NCBI GenBank assembly: GCA_013139345.1
Contig: WTAY01000088.1
Location: forward strand, 1-19,943
Length of the DNA stretch: 19,943 nt
Direction of reading: 5' to 3'
Origin: Methylophaga sp.
GTDB taxonomy: Bacteria; Pseudomonadota; Gammaproteobacteria; Nitrosococcales; Methylophagaceae
Shown: piece by piece, positions 7,698 through 15,139 of the stretch
Numbering within the stretch: the first letter of the stretch is position 1
Layout: each line of letters begins with the position of its first letter
Notes under the pieces: generated by a model
Databases searched by the model: none
What the model was told of the DNA's origin: nothing
The model's input: only the letters and a program-made list of their open reading frames with translations
Program-made: the position numbers and the translations under genes

Positions 7698-8219
7698 ATG
7701 ATAAAGTATAGATATGCACTGCGAGTATTCATTGTTATTGGCTTAATATTGAGCTCGATCACAGTTTTTGCTCGTGGTGTGTATCAAACTGATCAAGACT
7801 TCCTTGCTGAAACCTTTAACCAAATAGTGCCTAAGAGTCAGGTTGTATGGGTTAAAGGTGAGTTGGCGGCGACGATAACGGAGATATTGGGTCACAAGTA
7901 TGTTGGGCTTAGAATCCGGTATTGGCGGACAGAACAGCGTAGTGTTTGGATTCTGGAAGAGATCGGCAAAGAAAAGCCCATTACCTTTGGGGTCGTGATT
8001 GCTAATGAGAAAATTGAAACAATCAAGGTCTTAGCGTTTAGGGAAAGTCGTGGGGGCGAGATTCGTCATCCCGCATTTACCCAACAATTTAGAGAAGCTC
8101 GCTTAGATACACTGCAATTAGATCGTCATATTGACGGTGTCTCAGGGGCAACTTTATCTGTTAGGGCTATGACAGATGTTGCAAGAATGGCATTATATTT
8201 AGACAAATTCACCGGATGA
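7698..8219 (+). CDS. Periplasmic FMN-binding protein, predicted ApbE flavinylation target
   Basis: A 173-residue protein with an N-terminal signal or anchor segment (residues 8-25, ending VFARG) and an FMN_bind domain (about 80-168). That domain contains VWILEEIGKEKPITFGVVI, then the RESRGGEIRHPAF stretch and D146-G-V-S-G-A-T152. DxxSGAT is the motif in which ApbE attaches FMN covalently to the Thr, here T152. Such proteins carry electrons outside the cytoplasm. It lies one base after the porin stop and 24 bases before the PepSY-type membrane gene, so all three are almost certainly one operon. No apbE or nqr/rnf genes are in the window, so this is a stand-alone flavin carrier and not part of an Nqr or Rnf complex. 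Electron donor and acceptor are inferred only. Confidence 0.88.
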   Translation: MIKYRYALRVFIVIGLILSSITVFARGVYQTDQDFLAETFNQIVPKSQVVWVKGELAATITEILGHKYVGLRIRYWRTEQRSVWILEEIGKEKPITFGVVIANEKIETIKVLAFRESRGGEIRHPAFTQQFREARLDTLQLDRHIDGVSGATLSVRAMTDVARMALYLDKFTG

Positions 8220-8243
8220 AAATGTAAAGCTATAGGATGAACT

Positions 8244-8960
8244 ATGAACCGTAGAATGCGAAGCCTGCATCGTAGCATGGGCGCTATTGTCGCTATTTTT
8301 GTGCTAATGCTAGCCACAACAGGGATTTTACTTAATCACACCTCAGATCTTAATTTAGATAAGCGCTATCTCACATGGGGATGGCTTTTGGAGCATTATG
8401 GTATGAGTAATGTGAAGCCTGATGTGGTGTATTTATTAGATCGCCATACAATTTCACAGTTTGGCCCACAAGTATTTATTGATGCTACTCCTGTCACACA
8501 ATCTCATGTTCCAATCCTCGGTGGAATTATCATTGACGACCTCATGGTGCTTGCCACAGATGATGCCTTATTACTATTCACTCCAGAAGGCGAGTTTATC
8601 GAACGTATGGGCAATAGCCTCGGTATACCTTCCATGATTCAAAATATTGGTTTATTTCATGGTGATCCTGTTGTGCAAACCCGCAATGGGATGTGGCGTA
8701 GTGACTTTATGCTGGATCAATGGGAACAGCTATCATTGGATGGGGTCGGCTGGAGCGAACCTGAAACGATGCCTGGGCTACTTCAAGATGAACTAGCAAG
8801 TTACTTTCATGGCAAAGGTGTCTCAATTGAACGCGTGATCTTAGATCTTCATAACGGACATATTCTAGGTAAGTATGGTATTTGGTTTGCTGATTTATTA
8901 GGCGCATTCCTAGTGCTTATTTCTATGACGGGCTTATGGTTATGGTCTCGCCGTTTTTGA
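8244..8960 (+). CDS. PepSY-associated two-helix membrane protein
   Basis: A 238-residue protein with one membrane helix near each end (about 11-31 and 212-234) enclosing a roughly 180-residue periplasmic domain. The N-terminal LHRSMGAIVAIF and C-terminal DLHNGHILGKYGIWFADLLG to TGLWLW stretches are the PepSY_TM hallmarks. H9, H32, H203 and H206 sit at membrane edges where related proteins place heme ligands, so a bis-His heme is plausible, though unproven. Larger PepSY_TM proteins such as PiuB and FpvG act in iron uptake and ferrisiderophore reduction. This short version, beside a flavinylated carrier and a porin, is inferred to move electrons from the membrane to the periplasmic flavin. AGGA six bases before the ATG supports the start. 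It ends 67 bases before the next gene. Confidence 0.82.
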   Translation: MNRRMRSLHRSMGAIVAIFVLMLATTGILLNHTSDLNLDKRYLTWGWLLEHYGMSNVKPDVVYLLDRHTISQFGPQVFIDATPVTQSHVPILGGIIIDDLMVLATDDALLLFTPEGEFIERMGNSLGIPSMIQNIGLFHGDPVVQTRNGMWRSDFMLDQWEQLSLDGVGWSEPETMPGLLQDELASYFHGKGVSIERVILDLHNGHILGKYGIWFADLLGAFLVLISMTGLWLWSRRF

Positions 8961-9027
8961 AATCTGCATCTTCAAATTGTTTGGGTATTGTCAGCAATAT
9001 TTTTTAGAAAAGCGTAAAATAGTAACG

Positions 9028-9981
9028 ATGAGAAATACGGAATTTCCATTTCTACCCAAAGACTTTATTCAAACTCAAGAAGGCTTAATTTTTGCTGTTG
9101 TGAGTTATCAGGCTCATCAAGGTAAGATTGGCTGTTTTCTTCGTTATGTCGTTGATGGAAATGCGTGGAAAAAGCTTGATACAGAACACGCTAATCAATT
9201 ATTACAGCAGTCTTACCCTCAGTATTGTTATCAATCAGATCAGTTTGATGCCGCATTTCATGCCGTTGAATTGAATGATGTTGTAGAACATCACCGTCCA
9301 GAAAATAAATTGAAGGACAGCTTGCAACGGGATGCTGAGGATCACATTGAACGCAAACTTCAACAACTTATCCCTATTTTGGTGCGAAATGGCGCAGACA
9401 TTGATAGCTTAGGCTTAACGGGATCAATGCTAATTGATCAGCAAAGTTCAAAATCTGATATAGATTTGGTTGTATATGGACGTGATGCATTTCAAAAAAC
9501 ACGCGAAGCAGTACGTCTAGCCGTCGCTGATGGGGAACTTCATCTATTGTCCCTAGAACTGATGGAAGACAACTTTAATCGTCGTGCAGGTGAATTAAAC
9601 CTTGATGAGTTTTCATGGCATGATAATCGCAAGTTCAACAAAGCAGCCATTGATGGCACTAAATTTGATATTGGCATGGTGTGCTTAGCTGATGAATTTG
9701 AGCATGATAATAAACAATATCAAAAACAGGGAAGTCGACAATTTATAACGAGGGTGGTTGATGACCATCGTGCTTTTGATTTTCCTGCTGTTTATTTAGT
9801 TGATGATGAAATGACACCCGAAATTGTGTCGTTTACACACACCTATGTTGGGCAGGCAAAAGTAGGAGAAATCATAGAAGTTTCAGGTGCCGTGGAGTGT
9901 GATATTGCCACGGGGAAGAGTCGGTTAATCATAGGGTCAACCCGTGAGGCCGAAGGCGAATATATTAAGGTGAGTAGATAA
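9028..9981 (+). CDS. Nucleotidyltransferase (pol beta superfamily) domain protein
   Basis: A 317-residue cytosolic protein. The centre holds GLTGSMLIDQQSSKSDIDLV, which fits the pol-beta-superfamily signature hG(G/S)...D-h-D: G132-S133 and metal-ligand candidates D144 and D146. A third acidic residue may be D214 in KFDIGMV. The N-terminal part (RNTEFPFLPKDFIQTQEGLIFAV) and the C-terminal beta-rich part (VGEIIEVSGAVECD) flank it and are not assigned to a known domain. Relatives are annotated only as nucleotidyltransferase-domain or predicted nucleotidyltransferase proteins; the substrate is unknown. The frame opens at a TTG at 8977, but the ATG at 9028 fits the conserved start of the domain better. 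The stop codon abuts the gnd ATG, suggesting co-transcription and coupled translation with gnd. Confidence 0.75.
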   Translation: MRNTEFPFLPKDFIQTQEGLIFAVVSYQAHQGKIGCFLRYVVDGNAWKKLDTEHANQLLQQSYPQYCYQSDQFDAAFHAVELNDVVEHHRPENKLKDSLQRDAEDHIERKLQQLIPILVRNGADIDSLGLTGSMLIDQQSSKSDIDLVVYGRDAFQKTREAVRLAVADGELHLLSLELMEDNFNRRAGELNLDEFSWHDNRKFNKAAIDGTKFDIGMVCLADEFEHDNKQYQKQGSRQFITRVVDDHRAFDFPAVYLVDDEMTPEIVSFTHTYVGQAKVGEIIEVSGAVECDIATGKSRLIIGSTREAEGEYIKVSR

Positions 9982-11448
9982 ATGAGTGCAGTGGAAACAA
10001 TAGCAACAGCTGATATAGGGTTGGTTGGTTTAGCCGTAATGGGGCAAAACCTTGTTCTGAATATGAATGATAATGGCTATACCGTTGCCGTTTATAACCG
10101 AACTACAGCTAAAGTTGATGAGTTTTTAGAAGGGCCAGCAAAAGGTACAAACGTTATTGGTTGTCATAACCTAAAAGACTTTGTTGAAAGCTTAAAGGCA
10201 CCTCGTCGTGTGATGCTGATGGTAAAAGCGGGTCCTGTTGTTGATGCGTTTATTGAGCAATTATTACCCTATTTAGATAAAGGTGACATCATTATTGATG
10301 GCGGTAATTCACTCTATACAGATAGTAACCGTCGTACGAATGATCTAAAAGAAAAAGGCATCTTATTTGTAGGGTCTGGCGTATCTGGTGGTGAAGAAGG
10401 TGCACGCTTTGGGCCTTCAATTATGCCGGGTGGACATAAAGGTGCATGGTTAGAGGTTAAAGATATTTTCCAATCAATTTCAGCAAAGGTCGATGGCGAG
10501 TCATGTTGTGAATGGGTAGGTAACGATGGTGCAGGCCACTATGTGAAAATGGTTCACAATGGGATTGAATATGGTGACATGCAGTTAATTTGTGAAGCCT
10601 ACCAATTAATGCGTGAAGGCTTGGGCATGTCTGGTGATGAAATTCAGGCAGTCTTTGCTGAATGGAATGAAGGCGTATTAGATTCATATCTTATTGAAAT
10701 TACCCGAGATATTCTAGCCGTTAAAGAAGATAATGGTGAGTTACTGATTGACCAAATTCTTGATACGGCGGGACAAAAAGGTACGGGTAAATGGACGGGA
10801 ATGAATGCCTTAGATTTAGGTATTCCATTAACATTAATTGGTGAAGCTGTATTTGCTCGTTGCCTGTCAGCCCGTAAAAATGAACGTGTTATTGCTTCAA
10901 AAGTATTGCCAAAACTAGCCAGTGAGTTTGAAGGTGATAAAGCTGAAATGATCGATGCGATTCGTGATGCATTGTATGCCTCTAAAATCATCTCATATGC
11001 ACAAGGTTATATGTTGATGCGTGAAGCGGCTCAAACTTACGGTTGGGACTTAAACTATAGCGGTATCGCATTAATGTGGCGTGGTGGCTGTATTATTCGC
11101 AGTCAATTCTTGGGTAATATCCGAGAAGCATTTGATAATGATCCAGAGTTGGCAAATTTATTATTAGACAAATTCTTTATTGATGCAATTACACAAGCAT
11201 TACCAGGCTGGCGTAAAGCCGTAGGAGCCTCTATTTCTTTAGGGATTCCAGCACCAACATTTAGTAGTGCTTTGGCATTCTATGATGGTTATCGTAGTGA
11301 ACGTTTACCTGCTAATTTATTACAAGCACAACGTGACTACTTCGGTGCCCATACTTATGAGCGTTTAGATAAGCCTCGTGGTGAGTTCTTCCATACAAAC
11401 TGGACCGGTCGTGGCGGTGATATTTCAGCAACGAACTATGATGTGTAA
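9982..11448 (+). CDS. gnd: 6-phosphogluconate dehydrogenase, decarboxylating (NADP-type)
   Basis: A 488-residue enzyme of the oxidative pentose phosphate pathway: 6-phosphogluconate plus NADP+ gives ribulose 5-phosphate, CO2 and NADPH. An N-terminal Rossmann fold shows VGLAVMGQN (residues 15-23) and NRT at 39-41, typical of NADP preference. The catalytic stretch is GHYVKMVHNGIEYGDMQ, with K189, H192, N193 and E196. The family signature ILDTAGQKGTGKWT and the C-terminal helical domain through GRGGDISATNYDV are complete. It is about 10 residues longer at the N-terminus than enteric enzymes. In RuMP methylotrophs this enzyme also serves formaldehyde oxidation, which fits the suspected lineage but is not shown here. 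It directly follows the nucleotidyltransferase gene and is ended by a strong terminator. Confidence 0.97.
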   Translation: MSAVETIATADIGLVGLAVMGQNLVLNMNDNGYTVAVYNRTTAKVDEFLEGPAKGTNVIGCHNLKDFVESLKAPRRVMLMVKAGPVVDAFIEQLLPYLDKGDIIIDGGNSLYTDSNRRTNDLKEKGILFVGSGVSGGEEGARFGPSIMPGGHKGAWLEVKDIFQSISAKVDGESCCEWVGNDGAGHYVKMVHNGIEYGDMQLICEAYQLMREGLGMSGDEIQAVFAEWNEGVLDSYLIEITRDILAVKEDNGELLIDQILDTAGQKGTGKWTGMNALDLGIPLTLIGEAVFARCLSARKNERVIASKVLPKLASEFEGDKAEMIDAIRDALYASKIISYAQGYMLMREAAQTYGWDLNYSGIALMWRGGCIIRSQFLGNIREAFDNDPELANLLLDKFFIDAITQALPGWRKAVGASISLGIPAPTFSSALAFYDGYRSERLPANLLQAQRDYFGAHTYERLDKPRGEFFHTNWTGRGGDISATNYDV

Positions 11449-11469
11449 TTACTCATCATAATGTGATTT

Positions 11470-11502
11470 AAAAAGGGGACGTTCATTGAGCGTCCCCTTT
11501 TT
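11470..11502. terminator. Bidirectional intrinsic terminator after gnd
   Basis: A 12-bp perfect stem (11470-11481 with 11491-11502, AAAAAGGGGACG) and a 9-base loop are followed by T on the plus strand and preceded by A-rich sequence. It separates the convergent gnd and EncFtn genes and can serve both. Confidence 0.9.
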
Positions 11503-11516
11503 TGTTTGTATGAATT

Positions 11517-11804
11517 TTATGTGTGAGCGATGGGCTTATCAGTAAATAAGTAATCTTTGAGCTCTTTATTAAAACGAGGATCTTTACGACGGATCCATTC
11601 TAGTACCATTGCCGCATGTTCTTTTTCTTCGTCTCGATTATGAGCAAGGATGGCCCTAAGCTCATCATCTTTGCAGGCATCGACACGCTGATTGTACCAA
11701 TCTACAGCTTCAAGCTCTTCCATTAATGATGTGATTGCTCGGTGCATATCCCGAGTTTCATCTGATAGGTCATTAATGTCTTCGTGGTAACCTTCATTTG
11801 CCAT
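11517..11804 (-). CDS. Encapsulin-type ferritin-like protein (EncFtn)
   Basis: A 95-residue two-helix protein that closely matches the encapsulated ferritin family, in which half-ferritin subunits form an annular decamer with iron at the dimer interface and oxidise Fe(II). The core motifs are present: SLMEELEAVDWYNQR (E30, W36, Y37) and ILAHNRDEEKEHAAM (H55, E60, H63). They align with E32/W38/Y39 and H57/E62/H65 of the Rhodospirillum rubrum protein as I recall it. The protein stops right after the core (ending TDKPIAHT) and lacks the C-terminal encapsulin-targeting extension; no encapsulin shell gene is in the window. AGGAG precedes the ATG. It lies 18 bases downstream of the DUF6524-like gene, so both are probably one transcript. 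No Fur-like box is obvious upstream. Confidence 0.88.
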   Translation of the reverse strand: MANEGYHEDINDLSDETRDMHRAITSLMEELEAVDWYNQRVDACKDDELRAILAHNRDEEKEHAAMVLEWIRRKDPRFNKELKDYLFTDKPIAHT

Positions 11805-11822
11805 AGTATTACTCCTAATTAT

Positions 11823-12254
11823 TTAATCATCGATTTCATCAACATCAACTTGTCCAGACATTCTACGACGCAGATGTGACCAAGACATACCGGTAGCCAA
11901 GATGGAAGATAATAGAAATAGAACGATATAAGTCATGATAGACACATTATCAATACCGAGTAAACCAATATCAACCAACCACCAGACAATAATAGCAAAA
12001 AAGGCAAGTGCTAGCGTGAGTCCAAAAGCACCGAGTGAGCGTAATGTTGCGCGAATGTAGATCGTCCAGCCAATTAGCAGGACTACGGCGGACATGGCAA
12101 AGGGTGGAGTAGGCGCCAAAGCATCGCCAAATAAGGCTTCTTTTGCCCAATGGAAAAAACTGTAACCACTTGGGTTATAGCTTATATAAACCAGTAATAA
12201 TGCAAATATAAGACGAATGGCAAAGCTTTGCCCATTAAAGTTAGTGTTAGCCAT
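11823..12254 (-). CDS. DUF6524-like integral membrane protein
   Basis: A 143-residue membrane protein with about four hydrophobic segments (residues about 10-26, 50-68, 74-97 and 103-121). It has a short soluble N-terminus (MANTNFNGQSFAIR), a conserved-looking SYNPSGYSFFHW loop after the first helix, and a charged cytosolic tail (SHLRRRMSGQVDVDEIDD). I associate this pattern with DUF6524; no function is established. AGGAAA upstream of the ATG supports the start. It leads the EncFtn gene by 18 bases, so a link to iron or redox handling is possible by association only. Upstream, 12255-12367 holds no further gene I can see. Confidence 0.72.
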   Translation of the reverse strand: MANTNFNGQSFAIRLIFALLLVYISYNPSGYSFFHWAKEALFGDALAPTPPFAMSAVVLLIGWTIYIRATLRSLGAFGLTLALAFFAIIVWWLVDIGLLGIDNVSIMTYIVLFLLSSILATGMSWSHLRRRMSGQVDVDEIDD

Positions 12255-12367
12255 AGCTATTTCCTGTGAAGCGTGATGTTATTTATTGATTAATTGTGCT
12301 GCAAGCACCGAATATTTGTATGTGAGATACCTGTAGAGCATTGGATTGTTATTACTTGGTCTTTATT

Positions 12368-12712
12368 TTATCTTTCTGTACACCATTCATAAGCATCTTC
12401 GTAATCAATAAAATAATCAAGTTCTGTATTTTGATCTTGAACTAAACCAGCGTGTTCCCAAGAATGTCCAGATTGAGCATTCTTCATTATATAAGCGATA
12501 AATTTGAATTTAGATAACTGCTCTAGAAAAAGCTTATTACACGGTGTGGAGCATGAACTGTCAGCATCCAAAATTAACTTACTATTATCAGAAAGTGATA
12601 TCTTTTTCATATATTCTGATAGTGCTGCTCCACACATAGAGCATGAATGGGCATCCTTAACGACAAGATAATAAATTCCTTCTGCGACTTTTTTTATATT
12701 CGAGGCTGTCAT
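12368..12712 (-). CDS. STAS-like (SpoIIAA/DUF7793-type) small protein, paralogue 1, cysteine-rich
   Basis: A 114-residue soluble protein of unknown function. The layout suggests a SpoIIAA-like STAS fold: first strand GIYYLVVKD, a helix, strand KLILDAD, helix NKLFLEQLSKF, strand FIAYIM, and the closing FIDYEDAYEWC, like the F-x-(D/E)-xxAxxW ending of STAS-like proteins. It carries seven cysteines, including CSMC (24-27) and CSTPC (54-58). Clear paralogy to the gene at 12912-13283 runs over the whole length, with matches at IKK, GIY-LV, ILD, CSxxCN, IAYI and a closing EDA-W. C24, C54 and C58 match C25, C56 and C60 of the paralogue. The 199-base gap upstream, holding nothing else I can identify, may contain its promoter. 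Confidence 0.6.
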   Translation of the reverse strand: MTASNIKKVAEGIYYLVVKDAHSCSMCGAALSEYMKKISLSDNSKLILDADSSCSTPCNKLFLEQLSKFKFIAYIMKNAQSGHSWEHAGLVQDQNTELDYFIDYEDAYEWCTER

Positions 12713-12911
12713 GATTATCCATAATTCTTAAGGTTCTTAAGATTATTATGCCTGATTTGAGACCATCGGGGGGTGTTGTAAAAAAATTAATTTATAAAAA
12801 TGTAACGATAGGAAGTGTTGGGCAAACAGGACTTTGAGAGGTAATGTTCACTTAAACCAAAATTATCTCTCAATTTTATAGCTATTTAAGGTGAGGGCGT
12901 TAAATTTGTAT

Positions 12912-13283
12912 CTATGGCCTTAAGACTTTTAGTTGAGCTGTACTCCAATTAAAAGCATCTTCATCAGTATTAAAATAACGCGTAGCTATATTATTTTCAC
13001 TTATTAAACGTGCGTGTTGCCACTTTGTTTGTTCGACTGTTTTGTTGCCTAGAATGTAGGCAATCGCATAAAAGTGAGTAATGCTTTTCAAAAAGTCATC
13101 GTTACACAGCATTGAGCAGTCATTAGCTCTGCCATCAAGTATTAGTATGCTGTGGAGGGGGAGTTTATTTTGATGTAGATAGTCGGTTAAAATCTTTCCG
13201 TAGCTTCGGCAGTCATTAGAGTTATCTAAAACTAAGTGGTAGATACCATCTACAATTTTCTTAATACTATCCGAATTTTTCAT
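12912..13283 (-). CDS. STAS-like (SpoIIAA/DUF7793-type) small protein, paralogue 2
   Basis: A 123-residue soluble protein, the tandem paralogue of the gene at 12368-12712. It shows the same pattern: SIKKIVDGIYHLVLD, a helix, SILILDG, then CSMLCNDDFL (C56, C60), FYAIAYILGN and the ending YFNTDEDAFNW. Unlike the first copy it has few cysteines, and those kept are C25, C56 and C60, which points to a functional or structural role for this trio. The C-terminus has an extra SxxQLKVLRP tail. Function is unknown; STAS-like domains usually bind partners or small ligands. AAGG about 8 bases before the ATG may serve as ribosome site. It lies downstream of guaA but is separated by a hairpin, so it is probably its own unit. 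Confidence 0.6.
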   Translation of the reverse strand: MKNSDSIKKIVDGIYHLVLDNSNDCRSYGKILTDYLHQNKLPLHSILILDGRANDCSMLCNDDFLKSITHFYAIAYILGNKTVEQTKWQHARLISENNIATRYFNTDEDAFNWSTAQLKVLRP

Positions 13284-13328
13284 TACGATACCTTACTAAT
13301 TTGGTTGGGTATAGTACGTATTTTTTAC

Positions 13329-13366
13329 ATATTATAGAACCCAACTAAAGTAGGGTTCTATAATAT
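13329..13366. terminator. Strong hairpin downstream of guaA, likely terminator or 3' stabiliser
   Basis: A 14-bp perfect stem (13329-13342 with 13353-13366, core AGAACCC/GGGTTCT) encloses a 10-base loop. It is 40 bases past the guaA stop. No long T-run follows at once on either strand, so termination is less certain than for the other two hairpins. Confidence 0.55.
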
Positions 13367-13406
13367 TTCCTATCGTAGACAGCTTTATGCAATGGAATAT
13401 TTTAAC

Positions 13407-14984
13407 TTATTCCCACTCAATAGTGGCTGGTGGTTTGCCAGAAATGTCGTAAGTAACGCGAGAGATACCTTCTACTTCATTAATGATTCGGTTAGATACT
13501 AAACCAAGGAAGTCATAAGGAAGGTGAGCCCAACGGGCTGTCATAAAGTCGATAGTCTCAACGGCACGCAAAGAGACAACATAATCATAACGACGACCAT
13601 CACCCATAACACCTACTGATTTAACAGGTAGGAACACGGTAAAAGCTTGGCTGGTTTTATCGTAAAGATCATGTGCATAAAGTTCGTCAATAAAGATTTT
13701 GTCTGCTTTTCGTAAAAGGTCAGCGAATTCTTTTTTAACTTCACCAAGAATTCGAACACCTAAACCTGGACCTGGGAATGGGTGACGATAAACCATATCA
13801 CGTGGCAGGCCGAGTTCAACACCAAGTTTACGTACTTCATCTTTAAATAATTCACGTAAAGGTTCAAGCAATTTTAATGTCATGTGTTTTGGTAAGCCAC
13901 CGACATTATGGTGAGTTTTAATAACTTGAGCTTTACCTGTTTTCGCTGCTGCTGATTCGATTACATCAGGGTAGATTGTGCCCTGAGCTAACCATTTCAC
14001 ATTATTTAGTTTGTTTGACTCTTCTTCAAATATTTCAACAAAAACACGGCCAATAATACGACGTTTTTTCTCAGGATCATTTTCACCTGCAAGTTCGTCT
14101 AAAAAGCGTTTTTCTGCATCCACACGAATGACTTTAATGCCCATGTTTTTAGCAAACATAGCCATCACATCATCGCCTTCATTTTGGCGAAGTAGGCCAT
14201 TATCAACAAATACACAGGTAAGCTGTTTGCCAATGGCACGATCTAACAATGCGGCAACTACTGATGAGTCAACACCGCCAGATAGACCTAGTAAAACGTC
14301 ATCATCGCCCACTTGTTCGTGGATTGTTTTAATACTGTCTTCAATGATCTGTGCTGATGTCCATAGTGTTTCACAGGCACAGATATCGGTTAGGAAGCGT
14401 TCAATAATACGCTGGCCTTGTGCTGTGTGAGTTACTTCTGGATGGAATTGAACACCGTAGAATTTGCGTTCTTCATCTGCCATGCCTGCGAAAGGAGCAC
14501 TCTCTGTGCTGGCAATGACTTTAAACCCTTCTGGAATTTTAGAGACACGATCACCATGGCTCATCCAAACATCAAGTAGACCAAAGCCTTCTTCTGTTGT
14601 GTGGTCTTGAATATCACGTAATAGACTTGAGTGACCACGTGCACGAATTTGAGCATAACCAAATTCACGATGCTCAGATGATTCAACTTGCCCACCTAAT
14701 TGCATTGCCATGGTTTGCATGCCGTAACAAATGCCTAAAACTGGAATGCCTAAATCAAATACAAACTGAGGGGCAACGGGTGCTTCATCGCCAATTGTTG
14801 AATCAGGGCCACCTGAAAGAATAATTCCTTTCGGATTAAACGCTTTAACTTCAGCTTCTGTGATTTCAGGGTTTCTTAGCTCACAGTAAACACCCGCTTC
14901 ACGAATACGGCGTGCAATCAGTTGGGTGTATTGTGATCCAAAATCAAGAACAAGAATTCGGTGGTCGTGAATATTGTGGCTCAT
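13407..14984 (-). CDS. guaA: GMP synthase (glutamine-hydrolysing)
   Basis: A 525-residue cytosolic enzyme that aminates XMP to GMP using glutamine and ATP. The N-terminal class I glutamine amidotransferase domain has its triad C86 (GICYGMQ), H181 and E183 (HPEVTHT). The ATP-pyrophosphatase domain has the PP-loop LSGGVDSS (234-241), and the C-terminal dimerisation domain ends in the usual KPPATIEWE. Length and ends match the family. It is transcribed after guaB, the preceding step of the pathway, but a 155-base gap with a REP-like element lies between. A hairpin lies downstream. No guanine riboswitch is apparent in the gap. Confidence 0.98.
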   Translation of the reverse strand: MSHNIHDHRILVLDFGSQYTQLIARRIREAGVYCELRNPEITEAEVKAFNPKGIILSGGPDSTIGDEAPVAPQFVFDLGIPVLGICYGMQTMAMQLGGQVESSEHREFGYAQIRARGHSSLLRDIQDHTTEEGFGLLDVWMSHGDRVSKIPEGFKVIASTESAPFAGMADEERKFYGVQFHPEVTHTAQGQRIIERFLTDICACETLWTSAQIIEDSIKTIHEQVGDDDVLLGLSGGVDSSVVAALLDRAIGKQLTCVFVDNGLLRQNEGDDVMAMFAKNMGIKVIRVDAEKRFLDELAGENDPEKKRRIIGRVFVEIFEEESNKLNNVKWLAQGTIYPDVIESAAAKTGKAQVIKTHHNVGGLPKHMTLKLLEPLRELFKDEVRKLGVELGLPRDMVYRHPFPGPGLGVRILGEVKKEFADLLRKADKIFIDELYAHDLYDKTSQAFTVFLPVKSVGVMGDGRRYDYVVSLRAVETIDFMTARWAHLPYDFLGLVSNRIINEVEGISRVTYDISGKPPATIEWE

Positions 14985-15024
14985 AAAAATCTCTGAAATA
15001 AATTAGTTGCAGAAAACTATTTTT

Positions 15025-15104
15025 CGTCATCCTCGCGTATGCGGGGAACCATGGGAGGTAGAACTAGCCACTATCGTTGGATTCCCGCTTTCGCGGGAAT
15101 GACG
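15025..15104. repeat. REP-like inverted repeat element between guaB and guaA
   Basis: Two 26-base arms (15025-15050 and 15079-15104) are inverted copies matching at 20 of 26 positions. Each arm holds its own small hairpin: CCTCGC/GCGGGG (15031-15046) and ATTCCCGC/GCGGGAAT (15081-15100), each with a 4-base loop. The GC-rich motif CGTCATTCCCGCGAAAGC with its mirror is a common dispersed extragenic repeat in proteobacteria. It stands out in an AT-rich spacer and would be transcribed as paired hairpins in a guaB-guaA message. Confidence 0.8.
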
Positions 15105-15139
15105 GACTTTTGAAAAATATCAAGAATGGTATGTATTAA

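Noticed and set aside
8977..9027. Upstream TTG extension of the nucleotidyltransferase
   Set aside because: The added residues do not look like the domain start and no ribosome site supports it; the ATG at 9028 is better.
14011..14430. 139-codon plus-strand open frame
   Set aside because: Antisense shadow of guaA, Ser-rich low-complexity product, no ribosome site.
14985..15139. Guanine riboswitch or CRISPR repeats in the guaB-guaA gap
   Set aside because: The structure is a single inverted REP-like pair without spaced direct repeats or a purine aptamer core.
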